A stretch of 64,000 bases of DNA from Clytia hemisphaerica (GCA_902728285.1 CACVBU010001117.1:1150591-1214590), one strand, 5' to 3'; shown: positions 1 to 12,427, numbered from the stretch's first letter. A program made the numbers and translations. The notes: generated from the letters alone by a model not told the origin.

Positions 1-519
1 TTATGCTTATTGAAGCGAAAGAAAGTTCGAAAAAGTGCAAGAAACTGTTGATGTGGTCACGTGATTCGAATAATAGGGCTACAATGATGATTTTTAACAA
101 TTTCTGGAGAAAATTCCGTATGTGAAAGATGTCAAAGAATTCTTTATTAGAAAGATCACAACAAGTACATTAACGAAAATATATTACAAAATACTACTAA
201 CATAGAAAATATCTCAAATTCATATTGTTAGCATTGTGAACAGTTATTTTAATTGTAAGATTTTTAATTTTGAACGACATTGAATAGTTTTATTTTAAGC
301 AAAAGTTTCTCGTGTTATATTTTGTTAATTGCTAATAATTGCTTGTAAATGTCGTACTAAAAAATCTGGTTCTATCATAGTTTTTGACATGAAACAAACC
401 ACTTAACCTTAAAATGTTCATTTGCCCATCGAAATGTTATGTTTTTACATATTTATAGTTTGTTCTCATAAAAAAGGTGAAGTTGGTTTTGAATCACGAA
501 CCATCTACAGTAGTATAGT

Positions 520-735
520 AGACGTAATTTATCGAACCAATCGAACGGTATTTTTTATTTTTATTTTTCAAACTTTGTTGTCCGATTAAATGTTCGACTA
601 AGTTTGGCTGTCGAACTTTAATCGAACACTCACAAATAACAAAATACAAAGTTCGATTAAAGAATTTAATCGAACTTTTGTAGTTCGATTAAGTTCGACA
701 AAGTTCGTTAGTCGAACTGTTCGATAATTACGTCT
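520..735. mobile_element. short inverted-repeat element with TTCGATTAA repeats
   Basis: The ends are AGACGTAATTTATCGAAC and, inverted, GTTCGATAATTACGTCT. The interior repeats variants of GTTCGATTAA on both strands. No coding capacity, so non-autonomous. Confidence 0.6.
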
Positions 736-1001
736 GGAGTATATGTTCTGTTGTGTAAAAGTAGACCAAAGGATCAAAAAAAGTGTTTCAGAAAAGGTTG
801 AAATACCGTCATCTAATTAAACTCAAAAATCTTGTCCGCCGGGCAATTTAATTCTAGAGATCTCAAATTACCTCGCACAAGCTTGGTTGAGGTTGAAACG
901 TTTGATTGAATCGTCTATATTAGCCGATTTGTTCGATTCGATTCATATGGTATCAACTGTAATAGCAGAGTATCGCAAATGCTCAATGTTTATTTTTCCA
1001 G

Positions 1002-2960
1002 GTTATTGTTTGTGAAAATCAGATGCGGAACCAGAAGTTCATGGACAACGTACTAACGCACGAACTAATCCACGCTTATGATGTATGCAGAGCGAAATTT
1101 GACCAAAAGAATTTGGAACATCTAGCTTGTAGCTCGGTAAGAAGCTTATGAAAGGCTTATAAAAGCTTCCTATCAGGATGCGAGTCCCTTACATACGGCC
1201 GTAGCTTGAAGGTAGAGCATCCAGCTACGGTGCACAAGGTTTTGGGTTCAATCAGCCGGACCATACTTAAGATCCCCAAAATGGTACTTGATGCCTCTCT
1301 CTACTTGTGGCTAATCAACTTGAAAAGTCCAGAGAAAGGAGTGCCTGCCGCCCTCCCCTACCTACGGTCGGACAGCTAGAGAAAAGGGAGCGTTAGGGTC
1401 GCCTCCGACTTACTTCCCATTAGGATAAGGTTGAATAGGTAAAACTCAAACCTTTGGTGATTTCAAGTTAATAGGTTTTGTTTAGAAGGTTTGAAAACTG
1501 AGTTGCGTTCTAAGAGACTAAAATTAAATAAATGGCTTAAAATTAAGTGAGATGGTAGGATTTTTGGGAATAGCCCACAGTCAAAAAAAAGTTTTTAAAT
1601 ATCGATGTTTTATTTATTTCTCAGATTCGAGTTGCAAATTTAACGGGAGATTGTTTCTTTTGGAAGGAGAATTTCTTACGCTTACGGTTTGGTTGGAAAG
1701 CGCAACATCAGGTATCGCAGTATCCCCCATTGAATTACACAGTCAAGGCTCACTGGCAATAAGTTTTTATAAACACAGGACTATGACAACTATGAATAGT
1801 CAGTCAATACCCAAACAAATTCATTATATTCATGAGGTAATTTTTTTTACCAGAAAGGACCACGATTTTTTTGAAAAAATGTTATCTAGCTTAAATTTGC
1901 CACTACTGACGATAACCGGGTTGTTTCTGTAGAAAACATTACGTAATGAATATCATGAATCAATTTGATAGATTAATTGTTAAACTGAAAACGCCCTTTC
2001 ATTATCCGTACACTAGGACAGGGCAGGGAATTTATTAAGTACACTAAAAGAAAAATGGGCTTTTCCAGAAAAAGTTTTTACCCCCACAGTTGAGGATATT
2101 GATTTTTCAAAGTATCGAACCCCCTGGATATCCACTCTTAAAAATATGCTCAACCCCCGGATATCCTCTCTTATAAAGATGCTTACCCCTGGATATCGTA
2201 TTTTTTACTTGAAAAAACACTTTACCCCCCCCCCTGGATATCCGCTCCCTTGTAGATATTTAACCCCCTGGATATCCACTTTTGAACAAAAATCGTTAAG
2301 GATACACGTTTTTTTTATTAGAACCCAGTTTATAAGAACATTTAGGCTGAAATTCGTCGAAAAATTAAGAACATCGTAAGAACATGCCCAGCCTCAGTTT
2401 GGAAAAAAATGACAAGAAACTACAATTTTTCTCCTTTTCAAGCAGTTTTAACCCAACTTAGGCATATGGATTTTTTTAAATCGAGAGTCAAATATTGTCC
2501 AAATTGTACCAATTTTATATGCTCTTTATTTTGCATGATATTGTCGATTTAGAGTAGTCTGAAAAATTAAGAACGCATTTAAGAACATTTAAGGCTGAAA
2601 ATTGCTAAAAAAATAAGCACATCCAGGCTCAGCCAAATTTTAAGTGTTCTAATAAAAAAAAAACGTGTATCCGATATCATCAACAGGGGGGGGGAGGCAC
2701 GGACTTTTTTCTGGAAAAGCCCAATGTGTTACGTTTTATTTTTATTAAGTACACAAAGTTATTTTTCGATCCAATTACCAAATCCTCAATGAGTACATTT
2801 TACCAAATGATTTTCTTTAAAGGAATGCGTACGAGAGCTTGCTGTCAAGAATATGATGTGTTCAAAGGACATTTCCGAACAAAAAGCACGTGGCGTTGTT
2901 GACAAGGTATTTGATTCATGTTTTAATGATCACGAACCGTTTCCTAGGATACCGCCATAA
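1002..2960 (+). CDS. ATP23: ATP23-type mitochondrial inner-membrane metalloprotease, 3' part (last three exons)
   Basis: Three exons join in phase 0: 1002-1136, 1625-1711 and 2823-2960 (stop TAA 2958-2960), giving 119 codons of the C-terminal half. Exon 1 encodes the zinc-metalloprotease motif HELIH followed by AYDVCRAKFD and HLACSS. Exon 2 begins IRVANLTGDC and exon 3 ends SCFNDHEPFPRIPP. These blocks match the conserved core of ATP23/XRCC6BP1 (HELIHAFDHCR, HLACSEVRAANLSGDC, CFNDHEPFGRIP). In known members the protein processes or assembles F1Fo ATP-synthase subunit 6 at the inner membrane. Splice sites are AG/GT throughout. The N-terminal exons, including the Cys-rich part before the protease motif, are not visible upstream and probably lie left of the window. 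The reading ends directly after RIPP, shorter than the vertebrate protein. The gene converges on the channel gene at 3268. Family identity is secure; the exact 5' extent is unknown. Confidence 0.9.
1194..1415 (+). mobile_element. tRNA-derived SINE (intron of ATP23)
   Basis: The head CCGTAGCTTGAAGGTAGAGC resembles a Pol III A box and GGGTTCAATC a B box. The body shares AAAATGGTACTTGATGCCTC with the copies near 33.3 and 62.7 kb, and the end shares GGGTCGCCTCCGACT. It inserts in the intron between ATP23 exons 1 and 2. Confidence 0.7.
2056..2723. mobile_element. TGGGCTTTTCCAG inverted-repeat element with GGATATCC words, carrying a nested insertion
   Basis: Ends are TGGGCTTTTCCAGAAAAA and its complement CTGGAAAAGCCCA. 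The left half repeats CCCC(C)TGGATATCC about five times at irregular spacing. A second element (2305-2667) is inserted in the middle, so the original unit was about 300 bp. Confidence 0.7.
2305..2667. mobile_element. CACGTTTTTTTAT...GAAC inverted-repeat element, TA target duplication
   Basis: Starts CACGTTTTTTTTATTAGAAC and ends GTTCTAATAAAA...CGTG. It is flanked by TA on both sides within GGA-TA ... TA-TCC, that is, inserted at the TA of a GGATATCC word of the surrounding element. The TA duplication suggests a Tc1/mariner-type mover. Confidence 0.75.
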
Positions 2961-3174
2961 CAAACATGGCGTCACGCCATGCTAGTTTCAATTTTTTTAA
3001 TTCCAGAAAGACACTTTTCTTGTGCTAAAAAGAGGTTGCTATGTTATGCTATCTCAAGCACCTGAAATGCTTCTCATCAATGAATTCAACAGAAACATTT
3101 TACCTCGATACCGCCATTATCCAAAATTATTTTTTAATTATTTTTGTTGTTTTTTGAAAAAATATATAGATGTA

Positions 3175-3180
3175 TTTATT
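3175..3180 (-). promoter_or_regulatory. poly(A) signal AATAAA for the Cys-loop channel gene
   Basis: The plus strand reads TTTATT, so the minus strand carries AATAAA about 90 nt after the channel stop at 3268. It lies just beyond the plus-strand ATP23 signal at 3193-3198, so the two transcripts probably overlap at their 3' ends. Confidence 0.4.
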
Positions 3181-3192
3181 TTCTAAAAATTA

Positions 3193-3198
3193 AATAAA
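3193..3198 (+). promoter_or_regulatory. poly(A) signal AATAAA for ATP23
   Basis: AATAAA lies about 235 nt after the ATP23 stop on the same strand, in an A/T-rich stretch. It is the first canonical hexamer I see downstream on this strand. Cleavage has not been shown. Confidence 0.4.
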
Positions 3199-3267
3199 AC
3201 TTACAAAATTATTTAAAATTTTACACTAATAATTTCACTTTCGATATTAGTCAATCAAAATTGTCCA

Positions 3268-6200
3268 TTAAAATGCAGCCAACCCTTGGTTAGTTATCAA
3301 TAATGAGAAATATAAGGCATTGTAAAAGATGAAAGTTATAGGGTAAATGTAACGTGATTTCTTATCCAAAGGATGAACTATTTTTTCGATTTCCTCGTCA
3401 TCTGGGTCATTGACCAAATACACCGATATTGAGGAATGTTTTCTCCAACGTAAATCTGGATGTGGGTCTATTTGATTTGGACCAATCACAGTGGTTGTGC
3501 GCTCTTTATCTTTTGCTTCCGATTTCTAAAAAAAATTGAAAAAGTTGTTTAGTATATTTGACTTGAAGATATATCGAAAAGTTACCCTACATCCTAAATG
3601 TTAATATAGTGCCCTTCGATTTTTTACGAAAGCTGCTGTATTCATTCTGCACACACAGCTTAGTACTGTGCGACTTGGTTGGACAAATAAGGAGAAATAT
3701 TCAGGATATTTCAATATAAGTCTTCGTAACTTTGACTGCGACACGCCAGGGGTGTCAATAACGAAGCAAAGAAACTTCACTAGCAAAAATTACAAGCTAA
3801 ATCTCCTCACCTTAATTTTCTTTACTTTGTACAATCCAATTAAACAATATTCCAATAGCACCATAAAGACGAAGCAAATTGAAAAGTTTAAGTAATATTC
3901 CATTGAAACGGGTGTACGTTGGAATGGAAATGTAGCTTTCAATGCAGCAGTTTGTTTAGTAAGTGTGAGCACGACTACTAGTGGGATAGTGATCCTTGCT
4001 TTAACGCACTTGTGATCGATCCAAAACGTGGTCATACTGAGAATAATGTTTAAGTTTAATGGTAGGATGTGTTGTAACATGTAATAATTTGCATTTCGCT
4101 TGATGTTTAGTGTCACTACCATGACGTCAAAAATGCCTGAAAAAACGAATAAAGGAAGATGTAGTAAGAAGAATTTCTTTTATAGCATTATTTCGTTTTA
4201 ATGTCAAAGAAATATTTTTCCAAGGCATGCCTTTTCTCTTTTCACTTTAAAATTCCTGTTATTTTGATCAAGTGTAAAATGGTGGTAATTGATTTGATTA
4301 AAATCTAGCCGTTCCAGGTTCAAAAACTTGTTCTTATAAATTGTTCTTATAAAAAGAATAAAAATGAAGTTATTGTCATTGATAGATTCAGTTTCACTTT
4401 AAGTTATGACAACAACACATATGAAAAATCTCATGTGCACTACATTCTAATTCTTGTTTTAACTTTGGTATTGTCAACCTACCTGATAAGCCAATTGGCA
4501 TCTGTCTCTGGCCAATATGATAATCCATAAGAATATATTCTGAAGTTGTAAACTTTGAAAAATCAACCACTTCTTCACGATGTTTTCCTATTGGCCAGTG
4601 TAACCTCATGTCAGTTATAGGATGTGCATCTGGATATAAAAAGATAAATTATAAGTAATGTCTGTTCATGAAACGTTTGCACTCTTGATTTGCTGCCATA
4701 TGGAAAGAACTTCGGAAGGGAGGGTGGTAATAGGTATTGGGTAGGTGCGGTGGTAAGTGTAGATTTTTGACCTTCCTAGCTTCTCTACGGGTCTCAAAAC
4801 AACCAAAAGTTAAACGTTTTTAAGCCATTAAAAGTCAAAAAAAATCTCTTTAAGGCTCTAGTAAATTTTCGAAAATTTTAAAGGTCACTTCTTCGCCGAT
4901 TTTGTTTCTCTGAGAGTAGCTTAATCGTTAATATTTAGTCTCTAGGGTCGGTTTTCGGAGTTTGCACATTCTCGAAATTCTTCAACCCTAGTATTTGCCA
5001 GACATGTTTTTTATTCCATGGGCGTTAAAGGTATTGTACTCGCACCAAGATGGGTCTTAAAGCAATGACTTTTATTGCGTTAAAGCACTTAGAATTTATC
5101 CTATGTAGAGCCTAGTTAATTGGAACTTTAAAGTTTTCTTTTTATTGATTTCATTTTTATTTCATCCTGAGAACCCGGCCCGAGAAAAGATGGGCAAAGA
5201 TGGGCACTTACAAGGTTGAAATGTGATTTCACATGTTTGTTTATCGAATGGAAATGACCAATAATCCATAGGACAAAACATCTCCAAACTCAACCTAAGG
5301 AGTGTGTAAGGTAAGAATTTGTTTTGAATTAAGGTCTGCTTTTTTATCCTTCTACAAGAAGCTTAGATAATTAAAATATTTAAGGTTTGCTCTTTATAGA
5401 CTCTTAATTAAAAAGCTCTTTTGGTCTTTGAGGTAGTCCAGTAGTGTAGAAAATTGTATACTTTGTTGTATAAAATTATCTGAAATTTAGCATACACTTA
5501 TAGTCTTGAAGGTGATTAACCTGGAATTTTTTTCAATAAATTCCATTGTTTTCGAAAATATAAAACGTCTTATTAGTGCAATTTGAAGTATCTCTTTGTT
5601 TTTAGAGGTTGGAGTTGTATTTGGTCGAAGGAATCTTACCTGCGAACGAATATCACTTTTCCTTCGTTTGAAACGATAGCTTTTTGTACCGGCTTATAAC
5701 CCTCTTTTCCTGACTTCTCATCCATAACATATACATCAGGTAACCAAATGAGATCGTTGAGAAATTTCCCTAATGTCAATGAACTGTTCGTGCTTGTTAA
5801 GTTGAATTGGAATAATGTGTCTTCCCAAGTCAGCAATAGCTCAAGTTCGATGCGATAGTGCTGTAATAAAGTATTGAATTTTTTTTGTTTTTGTACATCT
5901 TTGGACATCCTTGCCAGATATATTCATGCCGTTTAGAATGGGCTATTACAGAAAAAAATTGTACCCCTTATGTTGAGGAGGTCTCTTTTGGGACAGATGA
6001 CCCCTCTGAATATTTTTTTAAAATTTTCAGGACCTCCTTCGATTTTTTTTCTGATTTTTTTAAAACCACCCTAGACTTTGACCTCGTTTAATAATGATTA
6101 ATAATGACCATGGCGTGCCCCAAAACGTAAGCGCAATTCTCTGCTATGCTACCCTGGATTTTTTATTTCTTTTTACTAACCACCCTGGATTTTTACACTC

Positions 6201-7313
6201 GAAAAAAACAGACCCCCCTGGATTTTTTATTTTGCAGACCACCCTGGACTTCACACGTCCTCAAGATAGGGGGTACAGACTATTTCTAAAATAGCCCAAT
6301 AGGACAAGGGATTTTTATTTTAGAATCTAGAATTTTCTACAAAAAGAGAGTCATAATAGGGTCGAAAGGATAAAAATTAAAGAATTGATGTTCGTTATTT
6401 AGTTTTGCAACGGCAGGGAATAAGTATTCATTTAAAAAGACAGTTGTGGTTAAATTATTGAATTATTGAGGATTGTGAATATTCAAGGTTTTCGAAAATG
6501 TGAAATATGCTGCTCGATTATTAAAATTGTCTCACGAAAGTTTTGAGTAGATTTTATACTACATTCTTGTCACTTTTTGATAAGTTTGAAATTTTATTAT
6601 GATAGCCTCCCGAGTATTGGCTGAAAAACCGTATAAACTTACCCGTGGGGAGAGTGGTAACATGTTAAAGAATTTCAACTTCATGGTAACATCAAGAGGT
6701 TTTCCATCTAAGATAAAAATCAAAACCCATTCTATATTCAATATATTGTTTTACGAACTGTAAACACAGTAGGGAGTCTGGGTTTGAATTCCCCTCCTTT
6801 TAAACCACTGTTTAAATTATTTTTTCCACGTGCTCAAAAATTCACAGCAGGCTATTTGGTCTTTAGACTTGGTAACCATCAATGATTTTGGTTTTTGTTA
6901 TGTGACTGTTGTCCTTTTTTCAATTGTAGATTATTTCAAGACAGTTTAATCGATTTATGTGTAAAAATCTACAAATGGGTTTAATTCCAGAAAAGTATTT
7001 TCCAACCCTCATTTAGATATTCCAAGAGACCAAGAGAACATTCTTCAAAAAGCCTCCAAAAAAAATGACCGAAAACTCAGGGGAAGATTTTTTTAAACTT
7101 ATGAAATTTCAGAGGTGCTTGAATAAGCAAAATTTGACAATATTTGCAGTATTTACAGTCCAGTGGGTTACACGTTATTTGGCTGGAAAAGCCGAATCTT
7201 GAAGCTAAAATATGGCATAGTTACCTTTCTGTTTAGGTCGCACAAAATGACTGAGTTGATTTCTTTTGACATGCTCTAAAACTTCAGATGTTTCATCTGT
7301 TGTCAAAATAGAG
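3268..7313 (-). CDS. Cys-loop ligand-gated ion channel, GABA-A/glycine receptor type (5' exon missing)
   Basis: Seven exons join in frame on the minus strand: 7313-7225, 6707-6643, 5860-5640, 5294-5212, 4629-4483, 4136-3811, 3525-3268 (stop). The ligand-binding domain contains DGKPLDVTMKLKFFN, IWLPDVYV and VIFVRRLSLEMF. The Cys-loop is CPMDYWSFPFDKQTC, with exactly 13 residues between the cysteines. The pore exon shows LNIKRNANYYMLQ at M1, KARI before M2, VLTLTKQ within M2 and ICFVFMVLLEY at M3. M4 is preceded by LDKKSRYIYP. The CPMD, KR..YY, LLEY and DK.SR signatures place it with the GABA-A/glycine branch of pentameric channels, which are plasma-membrane, usually chloride-conducting, receptors. 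The residue before A-R at the start of M2 is Lys instead of the usual Pro. The signal-peptide exon upstream of 7313 (entering phase 2) was not found. The ligand is unknown. Confidence 0.88.
5939..6298. mobile_element. TGGGCTNTTCCAG-family element with TGGATTTT words
   Basis: Ends TGGGCTATTACAGAAAAAA and ATAGCCCA (degraded). The interior repeats CCACCCTGGATTTTT about four times and has GTTGAGGAGGTC near the left end, as in the copy at 57.8 kb. It lies in the channel gene's intron between 5860 and 6643. Confidence 0.6.
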
Positions 7314-8664
7314 CTAAAAATGAAGTTAACAGTAAAAATGAAGTTATTGACAGTTTTAAAAATGTAATTCAACAATTACAGTCCAACTTTCTCCAGGAAA
7401 TGACCCATTGAGGAAAAACAAGCTTTCATTACATTTTTTCGATGGTCCCCTTTTTTGTATTATTTTTTGGACTTGTGTGGGATAAGAGCCAACGTAATTG
7501 GACCTATATTCTGTTTAAAAACTACAAAAAACATAGGTAGCACGTAGATGCTGATAGAGAAAAGAGTAAAGACTGAAACTTTTTCTGGTGAATTTAGGCT
7601 ATCTATGATTTTCTTCCCTGGGTTATGGTCTTTTGTTATAAAGCTACTGATAAAATTTTTATACCTGTGTGTTACACCTTAAAAACGACAAAATGGTTTT
7701 CCTAGAATAAATTTTTATAACAAAGTAGTTTTGACCCCCAATTTTGAACAATGATCTACGGAAAAGTGAATAATGTTATGATTAGACCATTAATTGTACC
7801 TAAATACCAATTGGTACCTAAATAATTTCATAAAAAAGTGTTGAAATCAAAATACGTCTTAAAACCTACAAAAATAAGGCTAAAATTCTTAAAATCTGAC
7901 CGCCTCGCTAATAGTTTACTCAATCTCAAAGCTCATAGTGGTGAGTTTAAGGACAAGGGAAGAGGGAGCCGATTTGAAAAGGGCCTTCAATACGATTTGA
8001 AATATTAGGATGGACTGGGAGGGATTTTTTGACCATAAAATTAAACTTACACTTAAACTTACGAATTTAATTTGGCAGCATAATTTGTGGAAAATTTTTT
8101 ATTACATATACAGAAAGATACAAGGACAATAGCCCCCTCCTCCTTGGGGAGGTGGTGTGGCTGATCAACTGGTAAGGGAAAGGATAAATTGGCAGTTTGT
8201 CGGTTATCTCTCACTTAGAGAGAACTTTTTGTTGAAGCAGGTAAGGCAAGAAAGAACAATAATGAACGGCTTGAGGACTTTTTTTTGTGAGGTAAAAAGT
8301 GAAGAGAGCACGGAGGTTATTTTTTCAAGGACGAGCAACTAAGTTTTATAAAACCGATCGAATATAGCTTTTTGAATAAAAATCATTACTTTTTGGTTTT
8401 TGCCTCGGTCATTATGTAATAAAAAATAGTACTTTGCTGGAAAGATAATTCGATGTGGATTCTGTGAAATCATTAAATTTTTCTGAAGTTTAGATAGTGA
8501 AATAGAGGAGAAAAGAGAAGAATTTCTATTGAGCTTCAAAATCTTGAGCGGATAATCATTTCAAGCTGAAACTTTGTTGATTTCAAATAATGAATTCATA
8601 ATAATTTCTTTTGGATCAAAAGCTACAGCCTGTCAAACTAAAAGTCATTTAGTCCCTTTTAGTT

Positions 8665-8994
8665 CCGGGGGGGGCACTCGATTTTGAAAACGACCGCACG
8701 TTCGGCCAAAAATCAGGTCTAAATCGGACCCTTACAGTGCAGGAAAAAATTGGCTGAAAATCGACCCTTGTAGTGCAATTTTTCGAAATTTTTTGCCCTT
8801 TTCAGGGCAAAATTTTTTGAAATTTCTTAAATTTTACCTCAAAATTTAGTATTTTCTCAAATTTTACACCCTTACAGTGCACTTTTTCCCACTTGCTCAC
8901 AATTCAACCCTTACAGTGCACTTTCCAAAGTCCAAAAAACCTACCCTTATAAGGGCCGCACGTCCGGTAGGTCACTTACCTGGTGCCCCCCGGG
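8665..8994. mobile_element. hAT-like CCGGGGGGGGCAC element, older copy
   Basis: Ends CCGGGGGGGGCACTCG and GGTGCCCCCCGGG. Flanking repeat CTTTTAGTT / CTTTCAGTT, an 8-9 bp duplication with one mismatch. The interior repeats CCCTTACAGTGCA. Confidence 0.65.
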
Positions 8995-10024
8995 CTTTCA
9001 GTTTTATTACTTTTTTCAGGGGGGTTCTCTATTTTGAAAAAAGATAATAATAAAACCAGTTTATTTCCATAATAACACGTGCTGAAATATTTTTCCAACG
9101 AGGCATAACTTTTTCAGTATCATACCGTAACTAAAGTCTTTTTTTAATTCTTTCACAGAAATGATTTTTGAGATTTGTCCGCCCCATCCCCCTCTTGTTA
9201 TGTTTCTTCAAGATAATCCGATGTCTATACACTTAAAACTTCAAAATAAAGGACAAATGACAAAAAAGAATACTTACTGTACGCTAGAGGTGCTTAAATG
9301 TGACCATAACAAAACAATAAACTGGACCAGATACATCCTAAAAATGCGAATCGGTCTCGTTTGGACAGAAGTTAGAAAGAGTTTTCACTTTCATGTCTGA
9401 AAAAAAAACATATTCTATTTTACAATTCACGTTCTATTTTTAAAACGCAAAGATCACTGAATGTCTAAACTGTATGGCTATTCAGCCACTTTTCATTCAA
9501 CATATTCATAACACATCGTTCCATCACTATATATATTAAAATTAATTAATAATTATCTAAAATCTGTCGGGAAATAGTGTCCAGCTCCCCCTAGGATATT
9601 ATCCATGATTTCTTTTTATTCTGCATAAGAAAGTGTTAACTTGTTTCACATACAGGCCAATTCCCAACATCTCCACATTTGGGTACATCTTTATTTTTTA
9701 CTGCAGAAACCTTATTTTACGAAAAGACTTTTCGGCTCTTTTGCTGAGGTTGAGTCTCTTCATATTTCTTTTCTTTCCAGTACAAATTTTCAGCTTTATT
9801 ATTCACACTTCAGAGAGACGCCATATTGACTTTTTTCTGAGCTAAAACACAATTTTCAAATACGGATAAAATTTCTAAACCACTTCAAATACGCTTTGTC
9901 TGTGAACTTCTCAAATAGACTGAATGAGCCGAAAATTATATGTGACCTTGAAATAATGGCGTCAAGAAAGTTATTCTTGAATATTCTAAATTTTATCAAT
10001 TCTCCCCGGCAGGAATTTTTTAAT

Positions 10025-10115
10025 TTAAGGCCAGAGCAAACCGATCCAACATTCATCCAGCATGCCTTTTTTCTGATGTTGGATGAAATATTGGGCTGGT
10101 TTGCCCTGGTCTTAA
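10025..10115. mobile_element. 91-bp near-palindromic element with TTAA ends
   Basis: TTAAGGCCAGAGCAAACC pairs with GGTTTGCCCTGGTCTTAA. The interior has CCAACATTCATCCA and its complement. A single-stranded copy would fold into one long hairpin. Confidence 0.6.
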
Positions 10116-10697
10116 GGCATTTTATGGTTTAGAATTGTACCAATTTCTTGCTTCTATCCTAGAAGTAGGCTTGAATCGTTTATAATGCCCCTCAGACTTT
10201 TTTGCGAAGCAAAAATACAAAGTTAACTAACGCCCTAGACGATCCTATCGTCTACACATTATCACTGAAAAAGGAATAATTCAGGAAGCGGGATAAATTT
10301 GAAAACGAGTTTAGTTCGGGGCGGAGTAAACAGTGGCGGAGGTGTTCCAAAACTCTACCGCCACTTTTTTCCTGTAAACCGCCCTGACGCCCTTTAACTC
10401 TTTCTCGCGTTTACTGACCTTTAAACGGACGATAGCATCGTCTACTAACGTCCTTAGATTTTTTTGGCCCCTTCATTTTAAAATTCATTTCGCGGGCCCG
10501 GTAATAAGTGTTATACACTAATAAAAAATAAGGTGTTATATGATAATATCATAGCTGTTACTTGCATGATATTATTTCAGTTTGCATAATAATTTCCTTC
10601 AGTTTTCCATACCTTTTTCGTAAATCACCGTAAGAGACCCTTTTTCGTTTTATCAAAACTATAAGAATTTTTTCCATATGAACATATTATTTTGAGC

Positions 10698-10953
10698 TTA
10701 AAGCTTTTTTCACATGCATGTAAATTTTACTTTAGACTTTACGGAAAAGGCTGTTTTTTCGGAATTTCCCCGACATTATGTAGAGTTTTTGTCGATTAAG
10801 AGGGTCTTACGTGACTTTTCCTTCCGTTCAAAACTTTTTGAACGTAAGCAAACTCTAGATAAGGCCTTAAAACACTACTGTACGTAAGCTTAGGGAAATT
10901 CCCACCCTTCAAGGTCTTAAGTAAAATTTTACGTGCATGTGAAAAAAGCTTAA
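10698..10953. mobile_element. inverted-repeat element with TTAA ends
   Basis: TTAAAGCTTTTTTCACATGC with ATGTAAATTTTACTT, and its complement ending in GTGAAAAAAGCTTAA. TIRs of about 40 bp, 256 bp in total. Confidence 0.65.
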
Positions 10954-11804
10954 ACGTCCAAAATACCTTAAAATCGAAAAATTTAGGAAATACCTCAAAA
11001 AATGCGCCATTTTGATGACGTCATAGGTAGTAAACTTGAAAAACTTTATAATGAAAAAAAGCTGTCAATTTCAAATTTGCAGGAAACGGTAAACGAACAA
11101 GAGCGAGTAAAAAATCGAAAAATATTTATCAAAATTGCTTACGTCAGCAAAAATCGCTGAAAATGCATCTTGTTTTTAAGATGCTGACGTCATCAATATG
11201 CTGGTTATATAATGATTTTTGAAGAATGTTACTCCTCCCCCCTTCAAACTCGTTTTTTTTTCAAATTTGTTTGGAAGTTTATGAACTGTATTTTCAGTTG
11301 GATTGCTACCTATTCATCATTGATTCAATCATGACTCCAACATTCAATGTCTATCACAAAATTATCTGCAGGGGAATAAAACCGACTACGTGTTTTTTTA
11401 TATAAGCAAGTGTCTGCCCCTTGGCCAAGCTCGTGTATGCTTAAGCTTTCAAAGAATTTTTGTTTATAATTCACCTCGAGCCAAGCTTTTTAAAATCTCA
11501 GAAATTTTGTAAACATTTTATTCAAGCAGCGTTAAGATTTTGGGAGCAGTGAAATATGGTCAGCCCTGGAATTTCTTTCTTTGCAAATCTGAGCCTTCGT
11601 ATGCTTATAAGCGTTATGCTTATAAAAAGTAAAACATGTAGTAGTTTCGATAGAATTTAAGTTCGATTCCGAATTCCGTTATTAGAGAATGCCTTGTAAT
11701 CTTGTAAATGTCAAATATCTGCCGACCCTTAGTCTACCAATTTTTTAGGTAGACCAAACGGTTAAGAGCAGAAATAAAAAAAATTATACACCCTCGTACC
11801 ATCA

Positions 11805-12281
11805 CATAGTGGGAACCCTCCCCCTTTTAAAAGGGGGGGGGGGGTTTGAGAATTTTACTGAATTTAAAAGAAGGGGGGCTTGTGAAAATTTCAAATAAAA
11901 GGGGTGGCTTTGACAAAAAGAGGGGTGTTAATTTTTTAGGGGGGGGGGGCTTGGAAGATTTGGCATATTATCAATAGGATCATTTACATATTTGACTTTT
12001 CATATTGACTAGCTAACATTATTGGTATCTTAAATATCTTACTGTATCTGTTAAAAAGTAATTTCTGCCATCAGATTCATATTATTGTATTCTTCATTTT
12101 AACCTGTAATATAGTTAGAGATTGTAAGAGTTTGTGCGTAAAAGGTCGAAAAAAAGAGGGGGGTTGAACTTAAACCTGGGAAAAAGAGGGGGGTTGAGGA
12201 ATTTTCAAGAGGGGGTTGAGCTAAAAGAGGGGGGGATGCCATTTTTAAGGGGGGGGGCTTGATACCCCTCTGCCCACTATG
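11805..12281. mobile_element. G-run inverted-repeat element
   Basis: Ends CATAGTGGG and CCCACTATG. The interior has repeated (A)AAAGAGGGGGGTTGA words on both sides of an A/T-rich centre. Confidence 0.5.
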
Positions 12282-12427
12282 CGCATAGAAGTCCATTTTG
12301 TTATCTGTAGATTTTTTTAAAGCTGAGCTTTCATATTTCTTCTCATTTTGCTTTGTAAAATGTGCTTGGCAAGGGACTGCATACTGACCAACTGTACAAG
12401 TCTTTTATTCTGTCAAACACCCTGGTA

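Noticed and set aside
7380-7440. First exon of the channel gene starting MKACFSSMGHFLEK
   Set aside because: It would join in the right phase, but it leaves an intron of only about 70 bp and is not a signal peptide.
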